Below, piece after piece: positions 43,002 to 50,633 of a stretch of 64,000 nt of DNA; positions within the stretch are counted from its first letter, which is position 1, and each line of letters opens with the position of its first letter. The notes under the pieces were generated by a model. It was given only the letters and a program-made list of their open reading frames with translations. It did not search any database and was not told the origin of the DNA. Both the position numbers and the translations under genes were made by a program. The stretch lies in the NCBI GenBank assembly GCA_015243575.1, contig CP042469.1, positions 3,934,929 through 3,998,928 of the forward strand, read 5' to 3'. Origin of the DNA: Clostridiales bacterium. GTDB taxonomy: Bacteria > Bacillota > Clostridia > Peptostreptococcales > Anaerovoracaceae.

Positions 43002-44288
43002 TTAGGAGGCATCGCAGGTCAGCTTGATGTAGTCCCCCAATACATATTTCCATCTATCGCAGACTGGTTCGCCAGCTCTTTGCCCATTATACTGACAGCC
43101 CCCGGTGCAAATTGGCAGGAAGCTGCACTCTCTGCACTTTTCAAAGTTGAAAGGAGACCAGGTCAGGAATTTCGCATAATTCACGTTTGGATTTCTGATG
43201 AACTGTTCGTAATCCTCACAGGTTCCAATATTTCCAATACGATATTTATCAATTCCAACCTCGTTCCAACACTTATACATGTTTCCATTGGGTTCTATCA
43301 CATAAGAATACAGGTAATCAGCACCGCAATAGGTATGGTGAAGCAGCGGATAACCTGGCTTGAGATTCTTGGCTAACAACAGCTTCTCATAATCCACATA
43401 GGTTTTGGCGAACTCTTCATGGCTCAGGCAGTTTGCTGCATATCCTTTACAGCTGTCTGTATTGCCTTCCAGGTATCCTAAGTACAGGTCTTCGCCCAAG
43501 CCTTTTTCTATCATTAATTCCACAAGCTGTTTCAATTCGGTTTGCGTCTGCTTGTCAATGTTGATCCGAATCGCTGGTGCGATACCATGTTTTTTCGCCA
43601 GAATTATGTTTTCCACGATTTGATCAAATGTCGGATCACCGGTATTGTTCTTTAGCCTTCTTTTTTGATTGTGTGTCGCGGGAAGCCCGTCGAGGGTAAT
43701 CTGCGCCTCGGATACTCTGTACTCTTTTAGTTTGCGAACTGTCGCTTCATCCAGGAGGTATCCGTTTGTGATAATGGTTGCCTCATATTCCACTTTGTTC
43801 TTTTCACAGATTTCTATTAATCTCTCCGACGTACGATAGATTACCTCTTTGGCCAGAAGCGGTTCGCCTCCAAACCAAGTAATCTTAATTTTTTGGCCGC
43901 TCCGTGCAAAGTCCTCTGCCATGGAAATGATTTTGTCTTGGATTTCCACTGACATGATGCCGCTTTTGGCGGATTCATAACAATACGGACATGAAAAATT
44001 GCAGGCCATGGTTGGTGCCACGATTAAATCCAAGCCGGATTTTTCGTATCTGCCTAAGTTGTATCGAACTTCAAGCTGCTGTAATTCATTGATGAAATCG
44101 TCAACCAGAAATCCAGCCTTTTCCATCGCCTTCACCAGCTCGGTTTCTTCCACCTCTGCCCCTTGTCTCACCGCATCCAGTATGTCCCTTGCGGGCTTGT
44201 CCAAAGCGGCAGTAGCCGTCGTTCTGCTGTTAAACATAAGATGCTGACCGTTGTGTTCCACACAAACATTGTATTTTGATTCTTTCAT
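43002..44288 (-). CDS. Radical SAM/SPASM peptide-maturation enzyme
   Basis: A 428-residue radical SAM enzyme. The [4Fe-4S] SAM site is CNFSCPYC (Cys 96, 100, 103), followed by the family stretch WFGGEPLL and a TIM-barrel. The C-terminal third is a SPASM domain with at least eight cysteines: CGAD, KCWNEVG, EKCRECSFLPICTGGC and VCDRW, which would bind two auxiliary clusters. Its N-terminal 85 residues are of the short helical kind that can bind a leader peptide. Enzymes of this class form thioether or carbon-carbon bonds on ribosomal peptides. The precursor gene, exporter and aminotransferase follow on the same strand. A weak site lies before the ATG (AAAGGAG), with an A/T-rich leader of about 160 bp. 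Confidence 0.9.
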   Translation of the reverse strand: MKESKYNVCVEHNGQHLMFNSRTTATAALDKPARDILDAVRQGAEVEETELVKAMEKAGFLVDDFINELQQLEVRYNLGRYEKSGLDLIVAPTMACNFSCPYCYESAKSGIMSVEIQDKIISMAEDFARSGQKIKITWFGGEPLLAKEVIYRTSERLIEICEKNKVEYEATIITNGYLLDEATVRKLKEYRVSEAQITLDGLPATHNQKRRLKNNTGDPTFDQIVENIILAKKHGIAPAIRINIDKQTQTELKQLVELMIEKGLGEDLYLGYLEGNTDSCKGYAANCLSHEEFAKTYVDYEKLLLAKNLKPGYPLLHHTYCGADYLYSYVIEPNGNMYKCWNEVGIDKYRIGNIGTCEDYEQFIRNPNVNYAKFLTWSPFNFEKCRECSFLPICTGGCQYNGQRAGEPVCDRWKYVLGDYIKLTCDAS

Positions 44289-44697
44289 AATATACTCCTT
44301 TACTTAACATAAATAACCCGCCTGTCATTGGGAATAACGGAGTGATTGTGGGATTTATTCAATTTTTTAGGTTAAGGGCGAAATTCAGGACGAGAGCCTT
44401 AGAGGAATAGGAACGTTTCATTATTTCATTGTTTTATTGTGTTCTTTGCTTACATTATATTATAATTTATCCAAATTTCAGCAATTCTTTCTCGCCAAAT
44501 TATTCCATATCCTTACAAATTCCTGTTGACGGATAGTTTGAAAAGAATCACATAAGCCTGTTCCCCAAACCAAAAAAGGTGATGGGAAATCCATCGCCTT
44601 TTGTAGTGTTAGCTATATTATTAGGTCAAAATAGAAGCAATCAAATCATATCTAATAGCCAGTGTTCTAAAATTTTCAGATTGATTTAAGCTTCTTT
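44289..44697. other. Intergenic region: leader of the peptide cluster and terminator of the Xre gene
   Basis: No supported gene. On the minus strand a TATAAT-type box near 44460 could start the radical SAM transcript, leaving a leader of about 160 nt without clear structure. At 44574-44602 a hairpin (AAAAGGTGATGG with CCATCGCCTTTT, one G-U pair) is followed on the minus strand by TTTTTT and so terminates the Xre gene at 44698. A 20-codon ORF at 44359-44421 lacks a ribosome binding site. Confidence 0.6.
44574..44602 (-). terminator. Intrinsic terminator of the Xre-family membrane protein gene
   Basis: The 12-bp stem at 44574-44585 and 44591-44602 with loop GAAAT is followed, on the minus strand, by six T. 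The stop of the gene is 96 bp upstream of it on that strand. Confidence 0.75.
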
Positions 44698-45330
44698 CTA
44701 GCCCTTTTTCTTTTTAATAATGAAAAAATCTCCAACAACGCAAATCCCAAAGTATAGCAGCCAGCATAATCCATATGTTTTGAACGAATTTCCAAGTTGA
44801 GGATACGGTGCAATGAAACCCACATATCCACCGAAAAAGCCATCCAGCAAATTAAAACATATTGAAATTGGTATCAATATCAAAATCCATAAGTTTACTA
44901 ACCAAAAATATTTTTTTGCCTTTGCCTTTGTTTCTTTAGCACCCATATTCTGCCCAATTGCAAAACTCACACACCCAACCACCATAATGATAAGTCCAAC
45001 GGCAACAGAGGAAGATATTTGCTCTTCATACCATATCATAATCGCTACAATCAACCCTATAAAGTTAAATGCTGTACCAACGATTGAAAATACTCCAGCA
45101 TCTGGCTGCTTTCTTATTTCATCCGCCTTCGGCTCAATTCCTTTCAAAAGATAGTCTGTAGTCACTCCAAAATAATCACTCATGATAATAATTTTCTCTA
45201 TATCAGGCGTGCTTTGTTCACTTTCCCATTTCGATACGGCCTGACGGGAAACTCCTACTTGGTCTGCAAGTTCCTCCTGTGATATTCCCTTTGTTTTTCG
45301 GAGGCTTTGTATTCTGTCTGCTATATTCAT
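44698..45330 (-). CDS. Xre-type helix-turn-helix protein with C-terminal membrane region
   Basis: A 210-residue protein with an N-terminal Cro/CI domain (ISQEELADQVGVSRQAVSKWE, shown in part ISQEELADQV and VSRQAVSKWE) and a C-terminal half with four hydrophobic helices (FNFIGLIVAIMIWY, VAVGLIIMVVGCVSFAI, WLVNLWILILIPISICF, and LCWLLYFGICVVGDF). Membrane-tethered regulators of this build are common in Firmicutes. ATG 45330 follows AAGGAG. It lies beside the peptide cluster on the same strand but with its own terminator, so its link to the cluster is uncertain; it could still sense the peptide. Confidence 0.8.
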   Translation of the reverse strand: MNIADRIQSLRKTKGISQEELADQVGVSRQAVSKWESEQSTPDIEKIIIMSDYFGVTTDYLLKGIEPKADEIRKQPDAGVFSIVGTAFNFIGLIVAIMIWYEEQISSSVAVGLIIMVVGCVSFAIGQNMGAKETKAKAKKYFWLVNLWILILIPISICFNLLDGFFGGYVGFIAPYPQLGNSFKTYGLCWLLYFGICVVGDFFIIKKKKG

Positions 45331-45485
45331 AACTGGTACTCCTTCCTTAAGTAATGTCATAGTACCCTAACGTTTGGTTGCATTGCAATCAACTAGACTT
45401 GGAAATATGTCAACTACCAGTTGCGGTATGCTATACGAAACTGATTTTATATATAATTTGTATTAATCATCTCTTCGCAGCTACA

Positions 45486-45528
45486 AAAACTGAAATACCC
45501 CGGCACAAGGCCGAGGCAATTTCAGTTT
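45486..45528 (-). terminator. Terminator directly after the tRNA-Arg gene
   Basis: AAACTGAAAT and ATTTCAGTTT (45487-45496 and 45519-45528) plus an inner GC-rich stem form a strong hairpin, and T's follow on the minus strand. It starts at the last base of the encoded CCA end. Confidence 0.8.
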
Positions 45529-45603
45529 GGCACTCCCGAGATGATTCGAACATCCGACGCACGGTTTAGGAAACCGACGCTCTATCCCCTGAGCTACGGG
45601 AGC
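45528..45603 (-). tRNA. tRNA-Arg (anticodon CCT), CCA encoded
   Basis: A 76-nt cloverleaf read on the minus strand: acceptor GCTCCCG/CGGGAGT (G1-U72 wobble), D arm GCTC-GAGC, anticodon loop TTCCTAA with CCT at positions 34-36, T arm with TTCGAAT and an encoded CCA end. The anticodon stem keeps four good pairs with a T-T mismatch at 27-43. It decodes AGG. A strong promoter (45668-45696) and a terminator (45486-45528) frame it. Confidence 0.93.
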
Positions 45604-45667
45604 ATAATACTTATGAATTTCAGCGCAGATTGATAGGACTGCCGTCCTGAAAGATTCAACAGTAGTA

Positions 45668-45696
45668 ATTCTAGCATATCAGAGGGTCGCTTTCAA
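45668..45696 (-). promoter_or_regulatory. Promoter of the tRNA-Arg gene
   Basis: Reading leftwards, TTGAAA (45696-45691), a 17-bp spacer and TAGAAT (45673-45668), about 65 bp before the tRNA. Both boxes match five of six consensus bases. Confidence 0.75.
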
Positions 45697-45925
45697 GTCG
45701 TTGTTTGATTTTATTTGTTTTAATGAAACCCTAAACGCCATAATTAAAACGAGGCTGCAAGGCGATTGTTAAAGTCGCGAATCGGCTTGAAAACATGTAT
45801 GCGTTCATAAACGTTTATTTTCTATGCTGCATTCTGCAGTTTTTTTCTGCAATCATACCATAGCGGAAAGGCAGCGTCAACAAGCTGGGAGCTGCATCTT
45901 TTTTTGTTTATTTTCATTTCGGGTA

Positions 45926-45980
45926 TTTACAGAAATGAAATAGGAACGTATAATGCGTATATACTTATATACGTATATAC
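45926..45980 (+). promoter_or_regulatory. Operon promoter with GTATATAC operator
   Basis: TTTACA (45926-45931), 17-bp spacer and a perfect TATAAT (45949-45954) form a very good sigma-A promoter. Directly after the -10 box the 8-bp word GTATATAC occurs at 45957-45964 and again at 45973-45980, with TATATA between. The same word is at 54819-54826 in the promoter of the GntR-type gene that ends this operon. The placement just downstream of the -10 box fits a repressor that blocks transcription until it binds an inducer. Confidence 0.75.
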
Positions 45981-46084
45981 AAATAAATCTCCTGTCCTGT
46001 TATATTTACAGACCAACAGATATAGCTTTTTCGCAGGTAATGCGGAAGAACGAATTTTATCATCGTACAAAAATGGGAGAAGTT

Positions 46085-47611
46085 ATGATTGGATTAAGAT
46101 TGCTGAGAAACCCTTATTTTGGTAAGGGTGAGTGGGAAGCCTTTTTCGGATTGTTTGGTGATGTCTTTTCAAAGATTGCAGCAATTGTGGGTGTCCTGTA
46201 TTTTGCAGAAGGTTTTCCCGTTGAAGTGGTGATGGGAAAGATTCTGCCGGGTATCGGAGTTGGGTCCCTGATTGGATGTTTCATTTATTTTTGTGAGGCA
46301 TACTTTCTGGGCAGAAAGGAAAATCGGTTTGACGTTACGGCATTGCCTTTCGGAATCAGTTCCACTCAGGTCTTTGCCTGGCTTTTTCTGATTTTGGTTC
46401 CCATCTACAGACAGACCGGTGATGCTAATGCCGCATGGCAGATCGCCCTTGCTGCATGCTTTGTCGGGGGCCTCATTGAAATCGCAGGAGCATTTATCAG
46501 CAGAATTCTGGTGCAATACATACCTGACTCGGCATTGCTTGGCAACATGGCCGCGGGAGCTCTGATCTGGCTCTCCTTTAACGGATTTGTTACAGTTTTT
46601 CAAGCCCCTGAAATCGGAGTCTTGCCGCTGTTTCTCATTATTTTAGCGTTTAAGATGAAAAAGCCCTTCCTGAGGGGCGTCCCCAATACGCTGACCATTC
46701 TTTTAGCAGGTTCAGCGCTTGCATGGATAACAGGCTATTGCAGTGTCAGCAGCATGAAGGAATCTCTTCAATTTTTTCATTTGTATCTGCCCTCAGTATA
46801 TTTTTCTGATATCCTTGTTGGCTTGGGTAAGATAGGGCCGTACCTTTCCATTGTGATTCCGCTCCAGATTGCAAACTTCATTGCGACAATGCAGGCGGTT
46901 CAGGGTGCCGCAATTATAGGAGACGCATACCCATTGAAGCGCAGTATGGTACTGGATGGCATAACCACAGTCCTGTCCTCCGTTACCGGCAGCCCGTTTC
47001 CTACGACGGTATACTACGGACATATGGGTTGGAAGAAGATTGAGGCAAGGAGCGGATATGTTCTTCTGATGGGATGCACCTATATCACTTGCTTTCTTGG
47101 ACTTCCGCTCATCATATTGCAGATTGTTCCATACGAAGTGATTGTTGTACTGCTCGTGTTTATCGGCCTGACCGTGGCCTCGGAGGTAGCAGATAATCTG
47201 GAACGGGAATACAGCGGCGTGATTTTTATCTCACTGTTTCCCATCCTTGCCCAGTATATCAATAACATTGTAAACGATGTGCTTGCGGTGGCAGGAACCA
47301 GCGTCCAGGAAATTGGTATGAGCGCTTTCTTAGATGCAAGCGTAATGCTGTCCTCCATACAAGTGCTTTCCTATGGCGCCTTTGCGTCAAGTCTCTTGTA
47401 CGCGGTCTGGATTGCCTATGTATATGAGAGGAATTTTGTACTTGCGGGCCTTACAGGGGCTTTTCTGTCGGCATTGTCCGCAATTGGTTTTATTCACAGT
47501 GAGCAGCTGCAGTTATTGCCTCCAAAGGGAGGTGTGCTTGCTGCAGTCTACCTGGCAATCGCAATGATATGCCTTGTTATCGGGAGAAGAGAAGAGCACA
47601 TGGACGTCTGA
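46085..47611 (+). CDS. NCS2-family (nucleobase/ascorbate-type) permease 1
   Basis: A 508-residue membrane protein with about 13 helices. It resembles the second permease at 53074 in length and in words such as PFPTTVYYGHMGWKK (PFPVNMYWGHPAWKK in the other), a pattern of the NCS2 xanthine/uracil/vitamin C permease family. Words like DVTALPFGISSTQVFAWLFL are also typical. The substrate is unknown; context suggests a heterocycle or sugar-linked heterocycle. ATG 46085 is chosen for the GGGAGAAG site; longer in-frame starts would lie in the operator region. It opens the operon read from the promoter at 45926. Confidence 0.7.
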   Translation: MIGLRLLRNPYFGKGEWEAFFGLFGDVFSKIAAIVGVLYFAEGFPVEVVMGKILPGIGVGSLIGCFIYFCEAYFLGRKENRFDVTALPFGISSTQVFAWLFLILVPIYRQTGDANAAWQIALAACFVGGLIEIAGAFISRILVQYIPDSALLGNMAAGALIWLSFNGFVTVFQAPEIGVLPLFLIILAFKMKKPFLRGVPNTLTILLAGSALAWITGYCSVSSMKESLQFFHLYLPSVYFSDILVGLGKIGPYLSIVIPLQIANFIATMQAVQGAAIIGDAYPLKRSMVLDGITTVLSSVTGSPFPTTVYYGHMGWKKIEARSGYVLLMGCTYITCFLGLPLIILQIVPYEVIVVLLVFIGLTVASEVADNLEREYSGVIFISLFPILAQYINNIVNDVLAVAGTSVQEIGMSAFLDASVMLSSIQVLSYGAFASSLLYAVWIAYVYERNFVLAGLTGAFLSALSAIGFIHSEQLQLLPPKGGVLAAVYLAIAMICLVIGRREEHMDV

Positions 47612-47648
47612 AGGAAAAGATTTTAACAAGAAGAAGGAGGAATAAGAC

Positions 47649-48602
47649 ATGGCAATACCAAAAGTAGAATTTAATGAGGAAATCATCTGCTTGAAAAGGC
47701 TATTTGACAATGTAGCTGATGGTAGTGATTCTCATGTAGGACTGAAATGCGGTAAGGTTGACCGGGTATATGGTAAGTTTCTGTTCGGACCCGTTCCGCA
47801 GGATCGCCCAATAACTTATGCATCTTATGTTATGTCCGTAGACGGCAAGATTGCATTTGAAGATAATGAAGTAGGGCCGTTGATTGCAAAAACAAACCGC
47901 TTTGATCCGGACGGCGCTTTTGCAGATTTCTGGGTTTTGAACCTGCTTCGTGCAGCATGTGACGGAATTATTATCGGAAGTGGCACACTGATTAAGGAGC
48001 CGGATTATTCAGGGAGCGCATATGATCCTGATCTGCTGGATGCCAGATTGGAAAATGGAAAACCCGCAGCACCCTGGACTGTCATCGTTACCACCACAGG
48101 AAAAAACATTCCCTTTGGGAATCCTGTATTTCGGTGCGAGGAAGTCCCGATTCTGATTAACACCTCTCCGGAGGGATTTAAAAATCTTGAAGCAGAGATT
48201 CCCGGTGAATACTACCTGATTAATCTTGCAGGCAGTGCATCGGACAATGAAACCATTGCCGGATTGATTGCAGCGAACCATGGAAAAACAGCAGTCGCAG
48301 TCACGGGAGAAGGATGGGATACGGATTCACAGGAACTGCTGAAGATTTTGCGCGCAATGGGCATGGGAAAAGTGTTGGTTGAGTCACCAACCTATTGCCA
48401 CCATCTAATGAGGAAAGCGCTGCTGGATGAGATATTTATCAATACTTCCTGTGTTTTTGTAGGGGGGCAGGCTACAGGCATCGGAACCTTAGGGAGTTCC
48501 TTCCCGTCCACGGATCATCCACACAGCGAAATTCTATCCATCCACATGCACAGCCCGCACTTCGTCTATACGCGCCACAAAATGCTTTACGGGGCAAAAT
48601 AA
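47649..48602 (+). CDS. RibD C-terminal domain-like reductase 1
   Basis: A 317-residue protein of the RibD C-terminal (dihydrofolate-reductase-like) family, which in riboflavin biosynthesis reduces the ribose of a pyrimidine to ribitol with NADPH. Motif ASYVMSVDGKIAFEDN near residue 60 is the family's SVDGKIA signature, and TGEGWDTDSQELLKILRAMGMGKVLVESP (in part) carries the Gly-rich cofactor site. An N-terminal extension of about 55 residues is added. It has the same length as a second copy at 52093 but is clearly diverged. No deaminase domain (RibD-N) and no other riboflavin gene is near, so the substrate is probably different. Confidence 0.75.
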   Translation: MAIPKVEFNEEIICLKRLFDNVADGSDSHVGLKCGKVDRVYGKFLFGPVPQDRPITYASYVMSVDGKIAFEDNEVGPLIAKTNRFDPDGAFADFWVLNLLRAACDGIIIGSGTLIKEPDYSGSAYDPDLLDARLENGKPAAPWTVIVTTTGKNIPFGNPVFRCEEVPILINTSPEGFKNLEAEIPGEYYLINLAGSASDNETIAGLIAANHGKTAVAVTGEGWDTDSQELLKILRAMGMGKVLVESPTYCHHLMRKALLDEIFINTSCVFVGGQATGIGTLGSSFPSTDHPHSEILSIHMHSPHFVYTRHKMLYGAK

Positions 48603-48614
48603 ATCCAATCTAAC

Positions 48615-48658
48615 AAGTTGGCGTCAAACAGATCTGGAAAGTTGGCTTCAAACAGATC
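48615..48658. repeat. Two 20-bp direct repeats in the gap between the reductase and aldolase genes
   Basis: AAGTTGGCGTCAAACAGATC (48615-48634) recurs with one mismatch at 48639-48658, a period of 24 bp. The 140-bp gap also has a further imperfect CAAACAGA copy. It could be a slipped-strand duplication or a binding site. Confidence 0.6.
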
Positions 48659-48745
48659 AATTCGACAAACAGAGGAACCGCGTAAAGCGGAGTTACTCGA
48701 TAAACAGACTATGAAAACCACTGAGAGGCAGAAAGGAGAAAGAAG

Positions 48746-49534
48746 ATGAATTTGAAAGTGAGGAGAATGAATCACATTTTTAAGGAGGATGGAAAAACCC
48801 TGATCGTTGCCATTGACCATGGAACCTACAACGGGGCGGCAGAAGGGCTGGAACATCCCGGAGAGACCATTGAGAAAATATCCGCGGGAGGTGCAGACGC
48901 AGTACTGTGTAATTTCGGAGTGGCAAGAGCCTTTGCCAAAGAACTGGCACCGCTGGGGTATATTGCAAGACTGGATCTGCCGCCCACCTATATGGGCAAA
49001 GGGCACGACAGCAGGCTCGTTTTCGATGCTGACTATGCCATGCACCTGGGCGCCGATGCAGTAATGGTCAATGTTGGGCAGGGAGTCGGTGTTGAGGAAA
49101 TTACATATCCCCAACTTGCGCAGGCAATTGCATACTGTGACAGCATTGGAATGCCGGTGTGCTCTGAGCCGGTTCCCGGAGGCTTTGACGCCGGTCCTGA
49201 CTTTAAAACCCTGGACAATATTGCAAGGGGAGCCAGAATTGCCTGCGAAATCGGTTGCGATTTCATGAAAGTCGGATACGCGCCGGGGTTTGAACGGGTT
49301 GTTGATGAAACCTTTGTCCCGCTGGTAGTGCTGGGAGGAGCCAAGACAAAGGATGAGAAGGAGTTTTTAGGGTCAATCCGGTCGGCCATGGACGCTGGCG
49401 CAAGTGGTGTTGCCATCGGAAGAAACATATGGGGAAGCGGAAATACGGTTTCCATGACAAAAGCGCTGGCTGCAATCATACATAAGAATGCTTCTGTAGA
49501 AGAGGCATATGAGATCCTGAAGACAGGGAGATAG
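48746..49534 (+). CDS. DhnA-type class I aldolase
   Basis: A 262-residue TIM-barrel aldolase of the DhnA/DeoC-LacD group (archaeal-type fructose-bisphosphate aldolase and 2-amino-3,7-dideoxyheptulosonate synthase relatives). Visible parts are LIVAIDHGTYNG near the N-terminus, DAVMVNVGQG and the lysine for the Schiff base in CDFMKVGYA near residue 178, then LGGAKTKDEKEFL. It would split or form a bond in a sugar phosphate. AAAGGAGAAAG precedes the ATG. Placed between a reductase and a dehydrogenase in one operon, it is a candidate for the last step of a sugar or polyol breakdown path. Confidence 0.75.
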   Translation: MNLKVRRMNHIFKEDGKTLIVAIDHGTYNGAAEGLEHPGETIEKISAGGADAVLCNFGVARAFAKELAPLGYIARLDLPPTYMGKGHDSRLVFDADYAMHLGADAVMVNVGQGVGVEEITYPQLAQAIAYCDSIGMPVCSEPVPGGFDAGPDFKTLDNIARGARIACEIGCDFMKVGYAPGFERVVDETFVPLVVLGGAKTKDEKEFLGSIRSAMDAGASGVAIGRNIWGSGNTVSMTKALAAIIHKNASVEEAYEILKTGR

Positions 49535-49565
49535 GAAAACAGATGTGACGAAAGGAGGAGCTATA

Positions 49566-50612
49566 ATGAATGAAGGAACAACAATAAAAGCGGCAATTAT
49601 GCCGGAAGCCGGCAAGATTGAGTTTGCCGAGGTTACGCTTCCGCAAATGCAGGAGGATGAAGTGCTGGTTGCCATAAAGGCTGTTGGAATCTGCACCTTT
49701 GAACAGGGCTTCTATTATGGGAAGTCCAGGGGCTTCCCATTTGCGGGAGGTCACGAAATCTGCGGTGTTGTAGAAAAGATTGGAAGCAAGGTGGCACAGG
49801 ATTTAAAGGTGGGGGACAAAGTTGCAGTACTCAGCCTGACCCGGTGCGGTGAATGCTATTACTGCAGGAGAGGCTATGACAACCAGTGTGAAAATGCAGC
49901 TGATGTACAAAAAATACCCGGAGCCTCCGGCCCGGGCGGATTTGCGGAGAAATTCATTGCCAAAGGATACGAGGTTTACAAAATTGACAAGGAGATTCCC
50001 TTTGCCAGAGGAACTTTGGCAGAGCCGCTGGCCTGCGTAACGCTAAGTCTGAATGCAGCCTGTGTGCAGGTAGGAGATTATGCACTAGTCTGCGGCGGGG
50101 GAGCCATGGGTATTATCCACCTTCTTTTGGCAAAACAGAGAGGACTCAAGGTCATCGTCAGTGAACCGGAAAACACCAGAAGGGGGAAGGCGTTGGAATT
50201 TGGTGCGGATTATGTGATTGACCCCATCAATCAAAATCTGGAGGCCGAAATAAAAGCAATTACCAGCGGACGTGGCGTTGAGAAAGCATTTTTTACAGCC
50301 GGTGGAAAAGCGGCAATCGAGGGTGCCATCAGAGCACTTGCGATTCGAGGAACCCTGGTCATTTACGGAGGAACCAGTGCGGAAGACAGCTTTACCGTAG
50401 ATCCCAAATGGTTCCATTATAAGGAGATCACCATAACAGGTGTCACAAAGCATACAAAGGAAACCATCCGGGTAGCAGTTGAACTGCTTGGAGCAAGAGA
50501 CCTGCCTCTTGACCGTCTGATCACCTCGCAGTTCCCCTTTGACAATCTAGAGGATGCGCTGGTGGAAGCCCGGAACACGTCTTCCTACAGGCCTGTTGTT
50601 CTCATGGATTAG
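49566..50612 (+). CDS. Zinc-dependent alcohol/sorbitol dehydrogenase (MDR family)
   Basis: A 348-residue medium-chain dehydrogenase. The catalytic-zinc words are GICTFEQG (Cys near 38) and GGHEICGVVEKIG (His-Glu near 63). Structural zinc is held by CGECYYCRRGYDNQC. A Rossmann motif GGGAMGI lies near residue 180. It would oxidise a polyol or sugar to a keto sugar with NAD(P). ATG 49566 is chosen for AAAGGAGG before it; the frame opens at GTG 49545. In the operon it stands between the aldolase and the FGGY kinase, as in polyol operons. Confidence 0.85.
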   Translation: MNEGTTIKAAIMPEAGKIEFAEVTLPQMQEDEVLVAIKAVGICTFEQGFYYGKSRGFPFAGGHEICGVVEKIGSKVAQDLKVGDKVAVLSLTRCGECYYCRRGYDNQCENAADVQKIPGASGPGGFAEKFIAKGYEVYKIDKEIPFARGTLAEPLACVTLSLNAACVQVGDYALVCGGGAMGIIHLLLAKQRGLKVIVSEPENTRRGKALEFGADYVIDPINQNLEAEIKAITSGRGVEKAFFTAGGKAAIEGAIRALAIRGTLVIYGGTSAEDSFTVDPKWFHYKEITITGVTKHTKETIRVAVELLGARDLPLDRLITSQFPFDNLEDALVEARNTSSYRPVVLMD

Positions 50613-50633
50613 CCAAAAGAAAGGGATGTGGAT

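Larger units (their letters stand above)
45604..46084. other. Intergenic region: tRNA promoter, operon promoter and long 5' leader
   Basis: No gene is supported. It holds the tRNA promoter (45668-45696), an A/T-rich stretch, the strong operon promoter (45926-45954) and a leader of about 125 nt. A short stretch, CTGCATTCTGCAG followed by T's near 45830-45850, is a weak possible terminator. Confidence 0.55.

Noticed and set aside
44359-44421. 20-residue frame in the leader of the radical SAM gene as a second precursor
   Set aside because: No ribosome binding site and no cysteine.
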